Shown: one piece after another, positions 1 to 14,900 of the stretch
How the letters are laid out: every line of letters starts with the position of its first letter
How positions within the stretch are numbered: position 1 is the first letter of the stretch
Origin: Salminus brasiliensis
Lineage: Eukaryota > Chordata > Actinopteri > Characiformes > Bryconidae
Length of the DNA stretch: 64,000 nucleotides
Reading direction: 5' to 3'
Assembly (NCBI RefSeq): GCF_030463535.1
Contig: NC_132888.1
Coordinates: 1,938,470 to 2,002,469 of the forward strand
Notes under the pieces: model-generated
Database searches by the model: none
What the model saw: the letters and a program-made list of their open reading frames with translations, nothing else
What the model was told of the DNA's origin: nothing
Program-made: the position numbers and the translations under genes

Positions 1-60
1 GATGGAGGATTCTGGGAATTGGAGTTCAGATGGTCGATGAGTACAGAGGGAGACGTGACA

Positions 61-230
61 ATCCTGTCCCTAATCCTAACCTCAACCTAACATTTCCTAA
101 CCTTTACCTCAACACAAAACTTAATCCTAACCCTCATCCTGTCCCTAAGCGTTCCCTCAACCCAAAACCTAATCCTAACCATCATCCAAGCCCTAATAAT
201 AACCTTAACCCAAAACCTAAGCAGATCAGC
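61..230. repeat. Degenerate telomere-like (CCTAAC-type) repeat
   Basis: The + strand is C/A/T-rich and reads as variants of CCTAACC, CCCTAA and CCAAAACC, with almost no G. This resembles decayed interstitial telomeric sequence or a related minisatellite. A similar stretch lies at 2330-2411. The open frame across it (Asn/Pro/Leu repeats) is a by-product of the repeat. Confidence 0.6.
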
Positions 231-233
231 TTT

Positions 234-390
234 CACATTTACATTTAAGGCATTTTGCAGACGCTCTTCTCTAGAGCGACTTACAAAAGTGCTTCACTAT
301 TTACCCAAGAAAAACCTCAGCTAGTTAGAATAGACTAATAATTCAAAGGTACCTTTAAGCTTTAGACATTACTAAGCACAAGACAATAAG
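234..390 (-). repeat. Dispersed repeat with SINE/LINE-type tail
   Basis: The segment begins with a tail (GCAGACGCTCTT...AGAGCGACTTACAA) that recurs in other families in this window. It continues with a body that is found reverse-complemented at 16915-17048. Two copies in opposite orientation with the same internal order indicate a transposed element. The exact family is not identified. Confidence 0.6.
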
Positions 391-394
391 GTGA

Positions 395-1092
395 CCATAT
401 TACTCTATTCGTCCAAGTACTCTCGGAAGAGGAGGGTCTTCAGTCTGGGTTTGAGGACAGTGAGAGTTGGACTCTGCTGTTCGGACACCCAGGGGAAGCT
501 CGTTCCACCACTTCGGTGCAGGACAGTAAAAAGTCTGGACGCTCGTCTTCCGTGGATCTTAAAGGATGGCGGGTCGAGCCGAGCCGTACTTGAAGCTGGA
601 AGGGCTCTTGGTGCAGATCGGCTTTTGACCATCGCCATCAAGTTCGGAGGGGCTGGCTGGTCTTGGCTTTGTAGGCCAGAGTCAGGGTTTTGAATCTGAT
701 GCGGGCAGCAGCTACAGGAAGCCAGTGAAGAGAACGCAGCAGTGGAGTGACATGGCTGAATTTAGGGACATTGAAGACGACCCGTGCCGCTGCATTCTGG
801 ATGAGTTGCAGGGGCCTGATGGTGCGCAGAGGGAGACCAGCCAGAAGAGAGTTGCAGTGGTCAAGTCTGGAAGTGACGAGAGACTGAATAAGCACCTGGG
901 TGGCCTCTCTAGAGAGGAAGGGTCGAATTCTCCGGATGTTGTACAGGAGAAATCTGCAGGACCGAGTTACGTTTGCAACATGCTTTTGACCGTTTTGACC
1001 GTTGCCATCAAGTACGGAGGGGCTGGTCTAGTATTGGCTATGTAGGCCAGCATCAGGGTTCTGTATCTGATGCAGGCAGCAGCTACAGGATC
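395..1092 (-). mobile_element. LINE remnant (L2/CR1-like reverse transcriptase C-terminal part)
   Basis: On the - strand, 638-895 encodes a peptide with LDHCNSLLAGLP, LQLIQNAAARVV and HVTPLLRSLHWLPV. These are typical of the C-terminal region of the reverse transcriptase in vertebrate L2/CR1-type LINEs. The frame does not continue through the rest, so the copy is dead. A roughly 100-bp segment at about 612-716 recurs at about 985-1090, which suggests two nested or tandem fragments. The family assignment is from motif recognition only. Confidence 0.7.
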
Positions 1093-1386
1093 GTCATATG
1101 TATTGCATCGCCAGCATCTTGCCAATAAACACAGCTCTGACAAATACCCGACTAACTACCAGATACCAGATAATACTGTGGGTCAGATCCATAATGCAGC
1201 AGGACGTTGTGTCAAAATTTTGTTTTGAAATATAATATATAATATATTCCAGTTTTATTATGTAATGTACAACAACTTACATCATATTTAACCGTTATAA
1301 CATAATTATATGAGTTAATTATCATCAGTCTGCTGGCATTACTACAAAATACCACCATGATGTTTCTACTACTTTCATTTTTGTAG
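1093..1386. other. Unannotated sequence upstream of first visible hfm1 exon
   Basis: This is AT-rich sequence ending in an acceptor (TTTTTGTAG) at 1386. I see no exon here. It is probably hfm1 intron, because the next exon opens one base into a codon. Confidence 0.5.
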
Positions 1387-2916
1387 GCTGTTCAAAGCCC
1401 CCATGAGGATGGACTTGGCGAGCTTCAGTACCTCAAGTCCAACAAGCTCCTCAGTGGATGACCACAGCCTCGGTCAGGTCTCTATGGCAACCAAGCATCC
1501 TACTACAGCGCACACTGTTGCTACCTGTAGCCCCTTCCTGGAGCCAGGCCAGGTTGAGGAATGCAGTTCTCCACAACAAAAGCATGACACCGGTGTGAAA
1601 AAAGCCCACGTTCCCCCTCTGACACCCAAGCCCATTCATATTCAGGGTAGTACACACTAATCTACACATTTAACACTCTGTTTAGTTGTGCTGCACAACA
1701 TCTCGTTATTCCCATAGTAACCATAGTACCTATTTGCTGTTCACCTTTGTAACCTTTATGGGCAGTAGAGGTGTTACTCTAACAGAAGTGTAAAGGCATT
1801 TTATATAATGGTTATTCTAATATCGACATGTGCAATACTGATATTGATGAAAGTTGGAATATGTAAATAAGCCCATAAGTCATAAGTGTGTTTTATTGTC
1901 TGCTATTAGCATCCTGACTAATCACAGGAGTTTTTATTCTGTGTATTGATGAATCAAAGTTTTTATATAATCCTACTAAAGTTGTAGAGACCTCTTCTAA
2001 TGAATAAATTCAGCTACTTTAAGTTGCACTCACTGCTGACACAGATGTGCAAATGCACACACAGCTTGTCTAGTCCCTGTAGAGAAGAAGTACTGCCAAT
2101 AGAATAGGACTCTCTGGAGTAGATAAACATCATGACCCTATTGGCACCATGCTGCCTAATGCCAGACGTGGGCTAGAGGGGTAAAAAGCCCCCCAGCATT
2201 GAGCTGGTGATCATTCAACATCCTAACCTCACTAACATTGTTGTCGCTTAATCTAATAAAATCTAAGCAAATATAGTAGAATGTTTTCTTCCCTGGACAG
2301 TAGAGACAGTTACTCCAACAAAAACTATTCCTCATCATTATCCTGGCCCTGATCCTAACCCTAACCTCAACCCAAATCTTAATCCTTACCATCATCCTGG
2401 CCCTAATCCTAGTAGAGACAGTTACTCCAACAAAATCAGGGTAAACTCTTCTAATACCCTTGTTTTCCGAACAGTGAATAAGCAGGCGTCCTAATACTTT
2501 TGTCCATATAGTATGTAGTGTTTGGTATGGGTTCATTCATTAAAATCTGTGTAAATACTTTTCTCATTTCTATGTTGTCATAGTAACTTTAGCATCAGTT
2601 GTGTATGAAAGTGATGCGACACCCACTAAGTTATATATGCATATTGCAGATTTTGGATAGCACGTGTTGTTTCTAAATAAAAATATTTTTTTTTCACGGC
2701 AATTTAAGGATCATCTGGACCAGAGACCCTTCGCCCCATCTCAGAAATACGTATCCTGATGATAGGAAACTGCTATTTCCTTTTTTTTTGTGTATGTTCT
2801 GTAATGTTGACTAGGTTCATGATTACCTTAATGACCAGCACACAGCTGCTAAATTTAGAAGTGTCTTCAAAGAGTTCCCCTACTTCAACTATGTACAGTC
2901 CAAAGCACTGGATGAT
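1387..2916 (+). CDS. hfm1: hfm1 exons 1-3 of window (N-terminal region)
   Basis: Exon 1387-1646 encodes a Ser/Thr/Pro-rich, poorly conserved stretch that starts near an LFKAP block also seen in mammalian HFM1. Its Met codon at 1403 lies inside the exon, and a clear acceptor precedes the exon, so 1403 is unlikely to be the true start. Exon 2709-2750 is only 42 nt. Exon 2846-2916 encodes [20 protein letters not shown], the conserved lead-in to the helicase core. The roughly 1.06-kb intron 1647-2708 holds a MITE. Confidence 0.88.
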
Positions 2917-5891
2917 GTAAGTATCATTCATCCACATTCCTTGTATTGAACACATGGAACTGATGGAAATCATATAACATCATTAGCATACATTTACACC
3001 ACAGGTATCCCAGTTTATTCATTTTTTGATGTTTGTAAAAACAGTAGAGATAGATTTAAAAAGAAAGGCAGGTGTAAAACAGCAGGTTGTCAGGTTTCTT
3101 ACATGTCAGTGCTAAAATGCTTTTATAAATGTTTCTTCCAATTACTGCTGTGTTTTAGGTCCTTTACACCAGCAAGAACTTTGTTGCCTGTGCCCCCACT
3201 GGCTCAGGGAAAACTGTGCTCTTTGAGTTGGCCATTATTCGACTGCTCATGGAGACCGCAGAACCATGGCACAATGTCAAAGCTGTCTACAGTGGGTATC
3301 ATTATATTTCATATTGTCTTATTAACCCCGTGAACCCTGTTGTTTAGCTATTTATCCAGTCTATCCAGAGTTCCACATGGCTATATGTTAGGGTCTATAA
3401 AATTGATTAATGATAGGTAAATCATGACAGTAATGAAGTATGGGCTTACATACAAAGTCTAAAGGGGTTTAGGGGTTAGACATGTTTGTCTGTACTGATT
3501 TAAATGAAAGGTGTGGGGAACATTTTACCTGATGATACACAAGTGCACAATCACAGCATATCGGCTTATTTTGTTTTCATTTTCGAAAATTGTCGAAATT
3601 GCAAATTGTCTCTTTTGGTAAGCTTTGCTAAAAATTGCTTGATTTAAATATATAGATGTTATGAGGTCCACATTAATATTTCAGTGAACATGTATCAAGG
3701 CAATCATTGCTAAAAGTCCAAAGTCCAGTTTTAATTAAAGTAATAATTTATTTTAATTCACCGGTATTTTCACATTTGCAATGTTCTTCGTTCTTCCCAG
3801 TGGCACCAATTAAGGCCCTTTGCAGTCAGCAGTATGAGAACTGGAAGCTGAAATTTGGACCTCTTGGACTGAATTGCAAAGAACTGACTGGAGACACTGA
3901 GATAGAGGATGTTTTTGAGATACAGGATGCTCATCTTATCATGACAACGCCAGTAAGTCATACTTCTTGAACATTATTTAACAGAACATCAAACTCTGTT
4001 TTTTCCAATCAGATCGAGATTCAACATTTAAACTGAATGATGCATTAATCTGTTTTCTCCTCTAAGGAAAAATGGGACAGTATGACAAGGAAGTGGAAGA
4101 ATAACTGTCTCTTACAGTCAGTTCAGCTATTCCTTATTGATGAGGTTTGCATGATGTAATTTTTGTTATTATTATTTACTGTCGCTTACAGGGCATTAAC
4201 TTAAACAACTACAATCATGATTTAGTGTCCGTGTCAGTTATCATCAGCATAAATAAAGTGTATTTTAATACTTGTTTGGTACTCTCTTACACCATTTCAC
4301 TCTGCGCTGTAGGTACATGTGGTGAAAGACTCAACTCGAGGACCTACTCTTGAGGTTGTGGTCAGCAGAATGAAAACCATGCACTCCTACTGCATGGCTG
4401 AAAAGCCAGATGCTACAAACCGCATGAGATTTGTTGCTGTCTCTGCCACCATACCTAACATTTGTGATGTAAGGGTCAATATATATATATACTTATTTTT
4501 AAAATATTAATACAAATACATATTATTTATTTAGTATCTACTGTAAAATTAAGGTTTAATCCCTCAACACTTCAAGGCTTAATACAGACCAAGGGGTATT
4601 ACTCAGTAACTTCTGTACAAACTGATGAGGCTATTCTCTGCTAATAGACGTTTTTACTAACACTTTCGGCCCACCTGCAGGCCATAGGCTGTTTAAGGGG
4701 TTAAAGCCTCTAGATGGGAGAGTGAAATGCAGACACTTAGTGTTAAAGATGTTTATTTACCTTAGTGGAGTGATTCACTGAAGATATTTCTCTTTAACGC
4801 TAAAGATAGCTGACTGGTTATCGGATGACCAGGGCCCAGCCACTTGTCTGGAGATGGATGAGAGTCACAGGCCTGTGAAACTAAGGAAAGTCGTGCTGGG
4901 ATTCCCTTGTGGACACAACCAGAATGAATTCAAGTTTGACCTCTCACTTAACTACAAAATGGCCAGTGTCATCCAGACCTACTCTGACCAAAAGCCCACA
5001 CTGGTGGTGAGAATGACTGCATAATATAACGTTTGTTAATCCTGATTTACAAACAGTGCTGATATTGCAGAAGACTGCCCTACTGGATGGATTAGAGGTG
5101 CTAGTACTTCAACATTTTTGTTGCATGGCATAATATTTTACATCACACGCTCTGTATATACATTATCTAAAATGTGGAGTAGAGTGGGCGCCTGCTAGCC
5201 TGAGGTGGTTTGTACTAAATTAATGTTATGCATAAACAGCCACATGGCACTCTTACAGCTTCTGCTTTCAGCACCTTCTGTTTGTGAAGAGTTCAGGCTA
5301 AGGTAGTACCCCCATAGGCAGAGTTAACTGTAACAGACTAAGTGGCTATCTGTATGATTCAATGTTGTTTAAACCAGCTGAGCTTTCCATCCTACATATA
5401 CAAAGATACCTGTAGCAAAACAAACATAATCAATGAAAATGTGTGTGAAATGTGGCCAGTTTCTACCACAAAGTAGAAATTGAGATATATTTATGTGGCA
5501 AGCCAACATACACAGCTGTGTGGAGGATGTACTTTATGCAGGCTAGCATATCAACACCATATGTTGTTGATATGCTTCAAACAGGTGTGAATTCTGTGAC
5601 TTCTACACACAACTCATGAAATACATGAAAGTAGAGTATCTTGCTATTCTTTTGCTACTGTGACACTGAATTTCCCCACTGTGGGACTAATAAAAGAGGG
5701 TCTTATCTAATCTTAAAAGATATGTCATTATGTTTCAACAAGGACACACAGTGTCACTGATGCAAAGCACCAAATGTTATTCGAAAACACTCAAAAAAAC
5801 TGAAAAACTATCTGTCCAATTACTGTCAGACTTCACAGATCATGTTGCTAAAGAGAAGAGCATAATAATCTGCATATCACAATATGTAGCA

Positions 5892-5950
<59 letters not shown>

Positions 5951-8900
5951 CATACAATATGATATTTTGACAGTAGCAAAATACAGCTTTATCAGTGAGT
6001 GAGTGTTTTGACAGTTATATTAGTTAATTATTATTATATTAATGATTATTATATTATTATCTATTATTATTATAAATATATTATAATTATTATAATAATT
6101 TGTTTTTCTTGAGTTGATTTTTTTTTAAATTTTATTTCTCAGTTTTGCTCCACGAGGAAAGGAGTTCAACAGTCTGCCACAGTGCTCGCCAAGGATGCCA
6201 GATTCATGATGAGTATTGATCACAGACAGCGGTGTGTTTGCTTTCTGTTATTATCTTTCTCATATGAAGAACTCCATTGTTATGAAATTTGAACTCTCTG
6301 TGAAGACACCTGGTTTCCTGACTCACAGGTTGATGAAATATGCCAGCTCTCTTCAGGATTCAAAACTCAGGGGTGAGTACATCTCATTTAATAAGAATGT
6401 GGATGAAAACCAGGAGAATAATCTCACTGGATTAGAGACTGTTGGCTGTTAGGGACGTGTGTGTTCTGAGGACTGATGCGCTGTTTTCTCACATGTGCCC
6501 TCATTAAGATCTAATTATGTGTGGTGTTGGATATCACCATGCTGGTGTCAGTTTGTCAGACAGGAAGGTGGTAGAGGATGCGTTTACAGCCGGTGACTTG
6601 CCTGTCCTCTGTGAGTGCTGCTTTCATATTCATCAAAAAACAGCTGTATCTCCTATTTACAGTGTTGTACTGTAAGACAAAGTGTTAGAATGGTTATAAA
6701 AATCTGGCTGACTAATCTTATCCCTATTTTAGCTGTCAACCGTGCACCATGCAGCTTAATTTAGGGGGTGTCGGTGTGTCTTTGCTATCATAACGGCGGA
6801 AAAATTTCACCTTGTGCAACTCGGAACACACAAAAGTCATGTACTAAGTCTCTTAATTAATCATGGGTGTGTTTTGGGCATAATGTGCAGTAATAAACCA
6901 ATCAGGATGTCTCTCGTCATTTCCTTTAAGAGGCAGGTGCAGCCTGACTTTGGGCGGATTGCTATTTTAATGGTGCAGCTACCTGGCCGTGTCCAACTGC
7001 CACTGCCAAGATAGCAACGTACGTCTGACTGTTGACATCTGCCTAGGTTGTTTTCAGTCAGTGGTGCTCCTGTGTTTGCTAAGATGGCAATACGGCAGAA
7101 ATTGACCTGAACACACCTCATTTTGAGACCACCATGCCCATCAGCGCAGACACATTTGCAAGCACCGTTGCTGTTTAAATGACTGTTGGCAGGATGTAAG
7201 ATAGCAATGAGCATCGCGACACGCCTTGCACAGGGTGTAAGATAGGGCCTAAGCCATGTTTAAGGCTTTTGTAAACGATACAATGAACACACACACACAT
7301 ACACACACACTCGTGATTTCTGTTAATTAAATAATTACATGCTTGGTAACCATTGCTTGATGTTAATGAACCACATTTCTGTGGTGTTGGGATTTGTTGC
7401 TTGACACCTTAATGCAGCAAGGTGTGTTACTTAGTAATTACAGGGACGTCTGTACAAACGGGTGGGGCTGTTCTTTGGTAATAGAGTTTTGTAATAACAC
7501 TTTCTGCACACCGGCGGGCCATCGGCTGTTTAAGGGGTTAATAATAACTAATAAATAATTACTATAATTATTTTTGTATAAACATATGATTTATTTAATC
7601 AGTTACCACCAGCACTTTGGCAATGGGTGTGAACCTGCCAGCTCACCTGGTGGTGATCAAGTCCACAATGCACTATGCTGCTGGATCTTGTGAGGAGTAC
7701 AGTGAGGCTGACATGCTTCAAATGATTGGCAGAGCAGGCAGGCCACAGGTATTGCACTATATTTTCATATAATACTAAAACCAACCCTCAGGACTAGAAC
7801 ACATAGTACTCAACATTACCTCAAAATTAGATCACATAGTATTGCACTTAACCTCAGGATCAGAGCACGCAGTACCAGATGCTCAACTAAACCCCTTGAC
7901 CAGAACACATAGCCTTTGGACCGAGAAAACATTGGTACTAAAATAAAACTCTGAACTAAAACTTCAGGACTAAAGCACATGACAAAAGCACTTACCAAAT
8001 TGCAGGACCAGATCACATAGTACTAAAGTAAACTTCAGGACCAGATCACATAGTACTGAACTGAACTTCTGTACCAGATCACATAGTACTGAACTGAACT
8101 TCTGTACCAGATCACATAGTACTGAACTAAACTTCTGTACCAGATCACATAGTACTAAAGTAAACTTCAGGACCAGATCACATAGTACTGAACTGAACTT
8201 CTGTACCAGATCACATAGTACTGAACTGAACTTCGGTACCAGATCACATAGTACTGAACTAAACTTCAGGACCAGATCACATAGTACTGAACTGAACTTC
8301 TGTACCAGATCACATAGTACTGAACTAAACTTCAGTACCAGAGCACATAGTACTGAACTGAACTTCAGGACCAGAGCACATAGTACTGAATTAAACTTAA
8401 GGGGCAAAACATAGTACTAATCTAAACTTCAGTGCCAGAGCACATAGTACTGAATTAAACTTCAGTACCAGAGCACATAGTACTGAACTGAACTTCTGGA
8501 CCAGAGCCCAAAGTACTGAATTAAACCTCAGTACCAGAGTACATAGTATTAAACTAAACTTCAGGACCAGAGCACATAGTACTGAACTAAACTTAAGGAC
8601 TGGATCACATAATACTGAACTAATCTTTAGGACCAGATCACATATCACTAAACTAAACTTCAGTACCAGATCACATAGTACTGAACTAAACCTCAGGACC
8701 AGAGCACATAGTACTGAGCTAAACTTCAGTACCAGAGCACATAGTACTGAGCTAAACTTCAGGAACCAGATCACATAGTACTGAGCTAAACTTTAGGACC
8801 AGATCTCATAGTACTGAACTAAACTTCAGGACCAGGGCACATAGTACTGAATTAAACCTCAGGACCAGGTAACATAGTACTGAATTAAACCTCAGGACCA

Positions 8901-11900
8901 GATAACATAGTACTGAATTAAACCTCAGGACCAGAGCCCAAAGTACTGAATTAAACCTCAGTACCAGAGTACATAGTACTAAACTAAACTTCAGGACCAG
9001 AGCACATAGTACTGAACTAAACTTAAGGACTGGATCACATAATACTGAACTAATCTTTAGGACCAGATCACATATCACTAAACTAAACTTCAGTACCAGA
9101 TCACATAGCACTAAACTAAACTTCAGTACCAGAGCACATAGTACTGAGCTAAACTTCAGTACCAGAGCACATAGTACTGAGCTAAACTTCAGGAACCAGA
9201 TCACATAGTACTGAGCTAAACGTTAGGACCAGATCTCATAGTACTGAACTAAACTTCAGGACCAGGGCACATAGTACTGAATTAAACCTCAGGACCAGAT
9301 AACATAGTACTGAATTAAACCTCAGGACCAGATAACATAGTACTGAATTAAACTTCAGGACCAGGGCACATAGTACTGAATTAAACCTCAGAACCAGATC
9401 ACACAGCACTAAACTAAACTTTAAGACCAAAGCACATGGCACTAAACTAAACATATAGTACTGAACTAATCTTCAGAACCAATGCACATAGTACTGAACT
9501 AACTTGCTGCTCTAGAAATTACGCTGTCCTGTGAGAGGTGCTTTGAGATGTTGCATTTTGGTTGTTATCTGTAGGTAAGATACTCACTCAGTGTATTTTA
9601 ACAACATGGAAAAATACCAGGCTAACGAGAATCTACCTCTGTAGCTATCCCTTTACTCACAACATAACATTACACTCTGTCTCTGCAACGCAACATTTGG
9701 CTACAGTCACCATGGGACCTTAGAGCATGGAGACAACCCTGAACAAAAGATGCCTTTCAGTTCATGCTGCCTGTCTTAGCACCCCAGCTGCTTATAGCTG
9801 AGGTTTGCAGTAATCCACGGATCTGTGAAATGTGAAGGTCTTGTATTTCATGCTTACAGTTGTGAACGATCTTTTTCGTGCAGCTCGTGCTGAGAATGAT
9901 GGTGGACTTTTGCTTTTTTTAGTTTGATACATCAGCAACTGCAGTGATCATGACCAGAACTCAGACCAGAGACAAGTACTTGCAGTTTTTGAGCGGATCA
10001 GAGACCATAGAGAGCAGGTACGATGCCATGTGATCATCTTGTATTTGTCTTTAGCAGAGAGACCTTTCTAAAGCTCAGATGAACTCATTAGTCTGCAGTC
10101 AGTGTCATTTCCTGATTCACTAATGGATGCACAACTCAACTCCTGTCTTCAGCTTGCATACAAACTTGGTGGAGCACTTGAATGCAGAGATTGTTCTTCA
10201 CACCATCTCTGACGTGAACATGGCTTTAGATTGGATTCGTTCCACTTTCCTTTATATACGGGCCTTGAAGAACCCAACACATTATGGTAAGTTCTACCTA
10301 CAGGTTTCCACACCAGATAATAAAGGTTACATTGAGGTGACACAGAGGTGACTCCAACAGAAAATTAGATCAATTCTGTGACTAATCTAGGACTATTTTC
10401 TATTTTATTTATTCATATATTTAATTTAAAATATTATTTATACACATATAACATATATTATCTCTAATTATATTATAGGTATATTATAATAATATATAAT
10501 TATAATACTTAATTATATATTTTTATATAATATATAATTTATATATATTTCATAATGTTTTTGATGGTATTACCAGTAATACAAATTTCATAGTTCAGAT
10601 GGAGGACATAAATTACTAGACAACTAGATATTCATAAAATAATGAGGTAATAATATAAGTAATAATAAAAATAAGCAAACAAAGACTACAAAAGATATAA
10701 TATAAATCTATAATATTTATATATTTTTATAAATATAATAAAAAATAATAATTTAAAAGCATGAATTAAATGTAAACGTAAAAGTAAATCAAAAACTGAA
10801 AACAAAACATATATAAAACATAATATTTATACCTTTTAAGAATGTGTTAAGCTACATCTATTTAAAACACCTGCCTTATATATTTGTACGTGTGGGATAG
10901 GTATATATGTATAATGCTTCTGTTAGTGTTGTTTGGATATTCTGTTGTTCTTTGTAATCGCTTATAGAGCATATAGCCTGATGGAGGGCATAAAGTGTTA
11001 ATACAAATTTCTATTAGTAAAGAATAGCTCTGTATTACTGGTAAATTACTGAGTAATTCACCTTAGTGTGTAATAAACCTTAGAGTGTTAAGGGCTTAAA
11101 CTAGTGGGAGTAAATTGGTTATAGATGGTTGTTAACTGCTGACCATGCTAATGTGATTATTATATATATTTTTTTATTATATTTGACATGCATTACTATA
11201 TCATAGAATGTGCACAGAATATTTATATGAATGGCAGGTGTATTTATTAGTTTAAGTTTAAGTGAATTGGATAAAACACATTCGGTAAAACTAAATTTAA
11301 CTAGAAAACTGTAAAACTGTAAACTGCCTATCATATATAGATGTTGCTCTTCTGCTTGGTAATGATATCAGAGTTTAGCCTTTTTTTGTGTTGCTCTAGT
11401 CCAAACAAAAAAATAAAAAATATGCAAATACAAAAGCAAAAAAGTGCAGGTATGCCAATATTTTGTGAAATTACTGTAAAAAAACAAAACTGCTAATTTG
11501 AAAGCTAGTAGTTTTAGCCCTTGTGCAACTTTTTCAGTGTCAAATTCAGATCTTGCAGCATCATTTTCTGGAGCAGGTGCCAGAAAACCAAATAAGTTGT
11601 TGACATAAAATGGAATAACTGGTCAGATTTAGTGCTAAACTCTGTTACAGGGTTTTCTGCTGATCTTGACAAATGTGGAATCGAGATCAAACTACAAGGT
11701 ACATCAGGCTATCAGGCCAGGCACACCATCTTTTATTTATATACAATTATTTTGACTTTGGTGACTAAACATGGACTGATTTAATATTGGTGTAATTTTG
11801 TGTTTTCCTTTCAGAACTCTGTTTGAAAAACCTGAACTCCCTGGCTTCCTATAATTTGATTACAATGGATGAAGACATAAACATCAAGCCTACAGGTGAT

Positions 11901-14900
11901 GAACTGTATCTGTTGTACTGCTTTTTATTTATCATAATAGAGAGGGACACATACACACAGAATCCCAGTTTTCCAGACAAAACCAAGTCAAGGGGATTTT
12001 CCATTCACTGTCCTTTTTGTCCTGAACTAACACTAACCTCAGTCCTTGCAGGACTTACCATTTACATTTACGGCATTTAGCTGACGCTCTTATCCAGAGC
12101 GACTTACAAGGCAACTCGTATTACAGAGGAGGGCCAATGTAGTGTTAGGAGTCTTGCCCAAGAACTCTTATTGGTGTAGCGCAGCATAGTCACCCAGACC
12201 AGGAATCGAACCCCAGTCTCCCACATGGTGTGGTAGCTCACTGGCAGGTAGTGGTGTTATCTGTTGCGCCACACCAACCACAAATCAGCCTGACATCAGC
12301 CTGAAGTTAATTATTTTACCTTGTTAGTTCATGCCCTTGCTAATATTCAGCATAGTTCACTGGGACATGTCATTCAAAAGACATAATTCTTGCTTCTGTA
12401 GGAAAGTGTAATGATTAAGGATGTGACTCCCTCCCAAAGCCTGATCAGACACAAGTGGTTTTCAGATTTTAGTTTAACAGATTTTTTTTAAAGTCTTCCC
12501 CATATCAAACCATGAAAACGGATAATACACAGTATTAGACATAAAAACACCACATTAGCTAGTGAGCATGGTAAAAAATACCATGTTGGCTGCATGCGAG
12601 GTAAATAAATCATCTTCTTAACCCTCATATGTACCAATAAACATTACTTTACCTTCTTCTAAAGGTAGTTTGTGGCTTATCTTTAACTTCATACGAGAGC
12701 ATCTCTTTATTTAAAGCACCTGACGGGGCCAGCTTGCATTCAGCTCATTCACGTATGCCAGACATAAACAGCATGTAAGAGGAAGTGACAAAATAAAAGA
12801 CCTGGTAACTAAAATAGCATCAAAATAAAAAGGCAGAATATTGCTCAAAATATATTCTGCTCAGAATCACTCTCTTATTAAAATCTCATGTAAACATGAT
12901 AACTTTTATAGTGGTAACAGTAACAAGGGGTATAATAGCGCAGTTCGGTATCAGTGCATTACAGTTGACTAGCATCCTGTTCTGAATCCATGTTGGGTTC
13001 ATGACCCAATCAAATGCTATGGTTAGGGTTCGGGTTAGTTAAAATCTTGTAAAATCATGTCCCACTCAGAATGATTTCCCACCTGCATGCTCTGTTTCAC
13101 ACAGAAATATGACACATTTTCCACTAAATGTATATTATTATATATAATAATGTAATATTTCTTCTAAGGACAATTTGTTCACTTTGTTGCTGACTCTGTC
13201 ACCGGGTTTTTAGATAAATACGTGTGTTTTTTTATGCACAGAGGGTGGAAAGCTCATGGCACGGTACTATGTTGCATTTGACACCATGAAGCAGTTCAGT
13301 AAGCTGACAGGTAGAGAAACTTTGTCTGAGCTGGTGAGTATGTGCTACGAAATTCTGTCATTTTTCCCACTTTAATTTGTGTGACTGTAAATCAAACTGG
13401 ATTAAAACAAACACTTGATGCACTTAAAACACTTTGATGATTAATTTGTTAATAAAGTACATATGAATTTATGAATTCAGTATTTCTCTTCTTACAAAGC
13501 TGCAGCTGCAGTCGTATCCCACGCTATATGGACAAAAGTATTGGGACACCTGTTAATTAATAGTTTTTTCTGAAATCAAGGGTTTTAAAAAGAGCTGATC
13601 CTACTTCTGTTGGAGTAACTGTCTCTACTGTCCAGAGAAGAAGACTTTCCACTAGATTTTGGAGGAGCACTGCTGTGAGGATTTGATTGTGTTTAGCAAT
13701 AAGAGCGTTAGTGAGGTCAGGATGTTGGATGATTAATCACAACCCTACCTCATTATCCTCAACTCATCCCAAAACTATTAAATGGAGCTCCTCCACCATC
13801 ATTCCAGAGAACACAGTTCTTCCACTGCTCCACAGCTCCTCAATGTTGGGGGGATTTATACCCCTCTACTAGCCCACGCCTGGCATTAGGAAGCATGGAG
13901 CCAATAGGTTCATGATGTTTATCTGCTCCAGAGAGGATTCCTATTCTATTGGCAACCTAATGTAGTATTAATTAGAAGGGGTGTCCACAAACATTTGGAC
14001 ATGTAGCTTATGTAAGCAGAATTAAAGGGATCATAGAGTTTAGTTTTCTTGGGACTAATGAAGTAGCACAGTTAGCACAGTTATGCTAATGGTTGGCTGG
14101 TATCTTAATATCTCAGCATGTTGGACAGAGCTTCGAGGTTTTGTCTGTTAAAACTTTCTTAATAACCAAATACCGTAAAGGTTTGCACAGTAATAGGTAG
14201 TTGTTTGCCGAGGTTGTTTCATGATTAAAATTTTATAAAATTTATTTAAAAAAATTTTTTCTCCTGTTAGATTGAAATGATATCCGTAGGGAAGGAGTTT
14301 AGTGATGTGCAGCTGAGAGTGAATGAGAAGAGAACGCTGAACACACTGAACAAAGATAAGAACCGAGTCACCATCAGGTCAGAGAGAACTGTTTCCAGAC
14401 ATCCATATTTGACAGTTTTTTGACTATAACTCAATGTAAACATGTCTACATTTATTTTCAGGTATCCCATGGAGGGAAAGATCAAAAGTAATAACATGAA
14501 GGTTAACTGGTATGTGATGAGCTTAGTGTTATAGCTTTCACTACTCTTTCTTTTATTTTCATATTAATTATCTTCGCTTTACCCTGTATGTGCATAAATT
14601 CTGTGCTAAGCCATTGAAAGAAGGTTTGGTGTGGTGCAACAGATAACACCACTACCTGCCACTGACTTGCCGCACCATGTGGGAGACTGGGGTTCAATTC
14701 CCAGTCTGGGTGACTATGCTGCGCTACACCAATAAGAGTCCTTGGGCAAGACTCCTAACACTACGCTGGCCCTCCTCTGTAATACCAGTTGCCTTGTAAG
14801 TTGCTCTGGATAAGAGCATCAGCTAAATGCCATAAATGTAAATGTAAATAATAACAAAATATATAAATGAAATATATTTGTCTGTACAATTGTTACATTC

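Noticed and set aside
1403-1660. Met at 1403 as the true hfm1 start
   Set aside because: It lies 16 nt inside an exon with a good acceptor, and mammalian HFM1 has a long N-terminal region before this block.
7970-9454. Leu/Ser/Val-rich - strand frames
   Set aside because: Products of the 33-bp array inside hfm1 intron 12.
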